Source: Limanda limanda (lineage: Eukaryota; Chordata; Actinopteri; Pleuronectiformes; Pleuronectidae). Taken from it: a stretch of 64,000 bases of DNA. The position numbers and the translations under genes are program-made. How positions within the stretch are numbered: the stretch's first letter is position 1; every line of letters starts with the position of its first letter. This document shows, piece after piece, positions 60,426-64,000 of this stretch. The DNA is taken from contig NC_083637.1 of assembly GCF_963576545.1 (NCBI RefSeq), forward strand, positions 23,168,007 to 23,232,006, given 5' to 3'. The notes below the pieces were generated by a model. It saw only the letters and a list, made by a program, of their open reading frames with translations. It ran no database searches and was not told the origin of the DNA.

Positions 60426-61308
60426 AATAAATGGAGAGGCGTTTGAATTACATTGTGTCCACTACAGTTGACAGTCATACATGCTACTGAGAGAAATTGT
60501 ATATATATTATAGTTATATTATTCATGAAGTAATTTGATCTATTAGTTTGCAACAAACAGACAGAGTGAAGAGCATAAAACCAAATATTGAATATTGGGG
60601 ATTTTATCATGGATCTCTTATAGTCTACTGTAATACAACAACACACACCTTTTACAAGAAAAAAAAGGACATTACAAATTTTACATTTGCATTTTTTTTA
60701 CTGTACTGACTGTACAGGGCCACAAACGAGGTTTACAAAGCAGCCAAGGATAAAGATTAAAAACTTATCAAAACAAGAGAGTTGGGAAAAGGAGGAGAAA
60801 ATAACATTGCTGTTATTGCAGCGGAGCCGCATTAAATTACCTTTATTTAGTCTTATCTCCTCCATCATTATCAAACACAATCTGGTCATCCCAGTTGTGT
60901 GAATCCGGCGCCCACCTGCTGCTCCCTCATCACTTCATTCTCCTGTGATGAACACTCTAAAGCTTTTTAATGATCCCTGACCACACAGTAAAAGTCCCCT
61001 TGCTTTGATTGTCCTATTCTGTATGCTGACCTGCTTTGTATGTCCCTGTTGACAGAGCTACGTGGACAGAGAGCATGTACGCCACTTGCCTGATTCAGCT
61101 GCTGTCACCTGTTTTCAGCTCCCCTCTCTGCACCTGCTGGACAGGAGCAGATTGATGCATCAGATAAGATCCAGGGAGACTATTTAACAGCAGCACTCGT
61201 CTGGGATTCGGACAGATAGAAGAAAACTAAGCTACGTCACTTCCTGTGAACGAATACAGCTTTATCTCTTCATTTTCTCTTTGTCAGTTATCTGAGACCT
61301 AGAGCTCG
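60426..61308 (+). promoter_or_regulatory. rgs 5' flank and probable 5' UTR
   Basis: No coding exon is seen upstream of the rgs start. GACTATTTAACAGCAGC near 61178-61194 could be a weak TATA element about 120 bases before the ATG, and CTACGTCACTTCC at about 61233 resembles a CRE. Both are inferences from sequence match only. Confidence 0.35.
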
Positions 61309-62629
61309 ATGTGTAAAGGACTCTCCTCCCTGCCCTCCTCATGCCTGGAGAAGTAAGTATTTGACAAGGTCGACTTGTTTTGTATTATAAAGTGTTTTGT
61401 GCAGAGCCTGGTTTGATTTTCATCTGTCTGTGTGTTTCAGGGCAAAAGAGATGCGGGTGATGTTCGGCCATCTGGCTGAGACACACCACAAGCAAAAGTA
61501 AACCTACTGTAATTCAAATGTCACATGAATCCAGTCACAGTGAAGCTGAATTTTGACTGTTTCTGTCTTTTCTCTTCTCAGGGATGGAAAAACTCTTCAG
61601 GACCTGGAAACTCTGCTAAACAACAAAGGTAAGAGAAAGTCTATTTGTTCAACTTTATAACTTCTGATTGGTTCTTTCCTGAGACACATCCCTTGGGGAA
61701 GGTAATGCTGGGTGAATTTGATTTGGCTGCTTTAGACTCACTGAAAGACTGTCATGACTTTAAACAGAAAGATTTATAATATGACGTCTGTTCTTTTTCT
61801 ACTGTGATAACGCAAAATATCTGCGGTGAAAAATGTGAGTCTTCTGTTGCTAAAGTTAAACAACCTTTGAGCCGCCATCATAATGACTGTAAGATGCCAT
61901 ATGTGTGCACATTGCCTGTCGTTGCTAAAAAGCCACATATCTGACTTCACTGAGCCTCACACTAAACTTTAAAACTTTAAACAGGGGGTAAAGTGGCTTT
62001 ACAATAATGTTAATTAGAATTTTTTAAATTTTTTGGTACTTTTAGTTTATTTTCCTACACCTTTAAAGAAATTTCCCAAGCGGACAAGAGATACTCTGAT
62101 GTGAAGTTAACATTTTTGGAAAATATGTGGCCTGAGTTCCTGGCGAACAGGTTCTCTTTCTGTCCTGTCTCATTGTCCTCTCCATGCTTTCACTCATCTA
62201 TCAGGTGGCCTGCAGGCGTTTCGTGGGTTCCTGCGTTCAGAGTTCAGTGAGGAGAACCTGGAGTTCTGGCTGGCATGTCAGGACTACAGGGTTTTGCCCT
62301 CAAACCTGCAAAAGACCAAGGCCAGCGGCATCTACAGCCAGTTCATCAACCCTGATGCACCGCAGGAGGTTGGTGGGAAGGAGAATGTGATATATGAGGA
62401 ACACAGGGCAATTAGATTGACAGATATCCCTGAATACTGATAACCTGCTTCTCCTCTCTAGGTCAACCTGGACGCGGAGACCCGTGAGGCTCTGCTGAGT
62501 GTGATGGACTCTCCGTGTGCCGACACGTTCAAGACGGCACAGCAGACGATCTACAACCTGATGGCTAAAGACTCCTTCCCTCGCTTCCGGCGCTCCCACC
62601 ACTCCGTAGAGGCCATTAGGGCTTTTTAA
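61309..62629 (+). CDS. Regulator of G-protein signaling, R4 subfamily (RGS4/RGS5-like)
   Basis: R4 RGS proteins speed GTP hydrolysis by Gi/Gq alpha subunits at the plasma membrane. Five coding exons, 61309-61352, 61441-61497, 61582-61628, 62205-62368 and 62462-62629, give 159 residues. The N-terminus MCKGLSSLPSSCLEKAKEM is the amphipathic membrane helix of RGS4/5/16, including the Cys-2 degron of RGS4/5/16. The RGS box starts at LETLLNNKGGLQAF and holds the G-alpha contact residues SEENLEFW, EVNLD and NLMAKDSFPRF. The linker before the box is very short (human RGS5 is 181 and RGS4 205 residues). The C-terminus RRSHHSVEAIRAF is unlike the paralogs. Human 19p13 has no R4 RGS gene that I know of, so orthology is unclear and no symbol is given. 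Confidence 0.88.
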
Positions 62630-62931
62630 AGATACACAGTTTACTACCACAGACCTGCTTTAAAAATAAGTGCTGATGGATCTGTACTCCTGGACATGTT
62701 GATTGTAATTTATCATTAATTTCAATAGGCAGCTTGTTGTGATTGTTGTTCTTACTAGTGTTGTAATAACACACTGTTACATTCAGGAAGCATGTTGTCC
62801 CTGTGGCACCGCTGTAGTTAATGTAGGCATAGTTAGAAAACATAGACACCTCTTAATAACTATGACGCTGAAATGTAGATGTGACTATATTGTGCCTGTG
62901 GATTATGAGGTACATGATGTTCACAAAGGAT

Positions 62932-62941
62932 TTAAATAAAT
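62932..62941 (+). terminator. Likely polyadenylation signal of the rgs gene
   Basis: TTAAATAAAT, about 305 bases after the stop codon, is the first AATAAA in the 3' flank. Confidence 0.55.
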
Positions 62942-62944
62942 CAC

Positions 62945-63870
62945 TTATAAAAGATCAATAGTTTGGTATCTATTTAGTTGTATTATATACATACTGTATA
63001 TCAGCTTTATTCTATATGTAAATACACATTCATTTACCTGAGATTTTAATGTTTTCATCATTTTGTACTCAAAGATTTTAAATCCAGAACCTTCACTCAG
63101 GAGCAAAAACCACTCTGTAAATTAGAAAAAATAATGTGACAATTATCACAATATCTGTCAATATCAGCTGATCTTTCTCCAATATTTTTTAATAATTGTG
63201 GAAAGTTTCTCACCTCCTTTAATTAAATACACCATATTTTTTTGCATTTACTAAACCTGTCTATTCCAACAGCTAATGCAAAGTGTATGAGGACTATCAG
63301 AAAATAAAATGCCTTTGGCAAACTTTTTTCATTACTTCCTGAAAAACTCAAGACTTCCTGCACATGATCTGGATTCATTCATCCGGCCTTTATTTCCAGG
63401 TTATAATCAGACCATGCTTACAACAGATCTCAATATCCTTCAATATTTACAGAAATTATTAGGTTCTATAAAGAAAGCTGATATGACAGTGACAACCAAC
63501 TACTTTTCAAACATTAGGATCAGCCCACTCTGTTCCTAGAGAGTCGTCAGTCTCATTTTCTGTGTAGTGACGACTATACGAAAAATGTGCATGTAATCAC
63601 AAAAATAAGTGTAGGTCTCTTCTGTTCATTCCGTTTGAATCCTCACAGTGAATATATGTGGTGCCCCCAAATGGACATCTATGTCCCAGTGATCCATTTC
63701 ATTCAAAAAATGTCTTCCTTTAAATGTGTCTTGTTGGGCCTTTAATAAAAAAGAAGCACAGGACAGGGGACATTTGAAAATAACTGCAGGTCACTGATGT
63801 ATCATCTCAGTCTTTCGTGTTTTGACACCATCAGGTTCTGGTCTGCAGGTGCCAGTTGGTGTATCTGGTC
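62945..63870. other. AT-rich intergenic DNA
   Basis: No gene or repeat is recognised. The part next to 63870 may be the 3' UTR of the minus-strand reading frame at the window edge. Confidence 0.5.
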
Positions 63871-64000
63871 CTATTTGGAGCTGGTTGCTGGCCGGACTGC
63901 TCCTGGTTTGCTCTGAACCTCCGCTCCCTTAACCACACTCAGCGGCTTATGGAGGGAGGTGCTGGCCCTCTGAGTCACCTCCCTCTCGATGTTGTTCCTG
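63871..64000 (-). CDS. Possible last coding exon of an unrecognised gene (partial)
   Basis: From the right edge the minus strand is open for 43 codons (frame starting at 63999). It reads RNNIEREVTQRASTSLHKPL, then further basic and Ser/Pro-rich residues, and ends ...TSSK with TAG at 63871-63873. The DNA here is GC-richer than the preceding kilobase, as coding DNA is in this window. No family was recognised and no splice site can be seen, so this is only a candidate. Confidence 0.25.
   Translation of the reverse strand, partial: RNNIEREVTQRASTSLHKPLSVVKGAEVQSKPGAVRPATSSK

Overview
The window is nuclear DNA of a teleost fish. All recognisable genes are split by GT-AG introns and encode vertebrate proteins, there are long CA/TA microsatellites, and the mobile DNA (hAT transposons, a Ty3/gypsy remnant, LINE fragments) is of kinds common in fish. 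The gene set (tnpo2, rln3, rfx1, dcaf15, khsrp, slc25a23-like) matches genes that lie on human 19p13, so this is a 19p13-like syntenic block. The species cannot be named from the sequence alone.

Layout. 680-8065 (-): tnpo2, a nuclear import receptor; the last exon(s) lie beyond the left edge. 9772-10316 (-): rln3, a two-exon relaxin-3 prohormone gene with a TATA box. 11640-25200 (+): rfx1, a winged-helix transcription factor, with a GC/CCAAT promoter and 17 coding exons. 26068-31746 (-): dcaf15, a CRL4 ubiquitin-ligase substrate receptor, convergent with rfx1. 32930-40076 (-): khsrp, a four-KH-domain RNA-binding protein in 18 coding exons. 42070-46966 (-): a calcium-regulated mitochondrial ATP-Mg/Pi carrier (SCaMC; slc25a23/slc25a41 group) with four EF-hands. 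48529-60065: a block of nested transposable elements. 61309-62629 (+): a small R4-type RGS gene. 63871-64000 (-): a possible last coding exon of an unrecognised gene.

The genes are ordinary vertebrate genes and do not form one pathway. Three features stand out. First, the start codon of rfx1 lies inside a perfect 14-bp RFX X-box palindrome, which suggests autoregulation. Second, the 48.5-60 kb block is a layered hAT nest. An outer hAT element has a perfect 8-bp target-site duplication (AGGGTTAG). Inside it is a 9.5-kb segment bounded by two related hAT copies in direct orientation. The outermost ends of those two copies share one 8-bp duplication (GATGGCTG), while their inner ends have unrelated flanks. 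That pattern is expected if two neighbouring hAT copies moved together as one composite transposon, carrying 6.6 kb of unrelated DNA. Third, tnpo2 carries a decayed duplicate of one of its own exons in a downstream intron.

Exon limits were read by eye from splice signals and protein continuity; individual boundaries could be off by a few bases.
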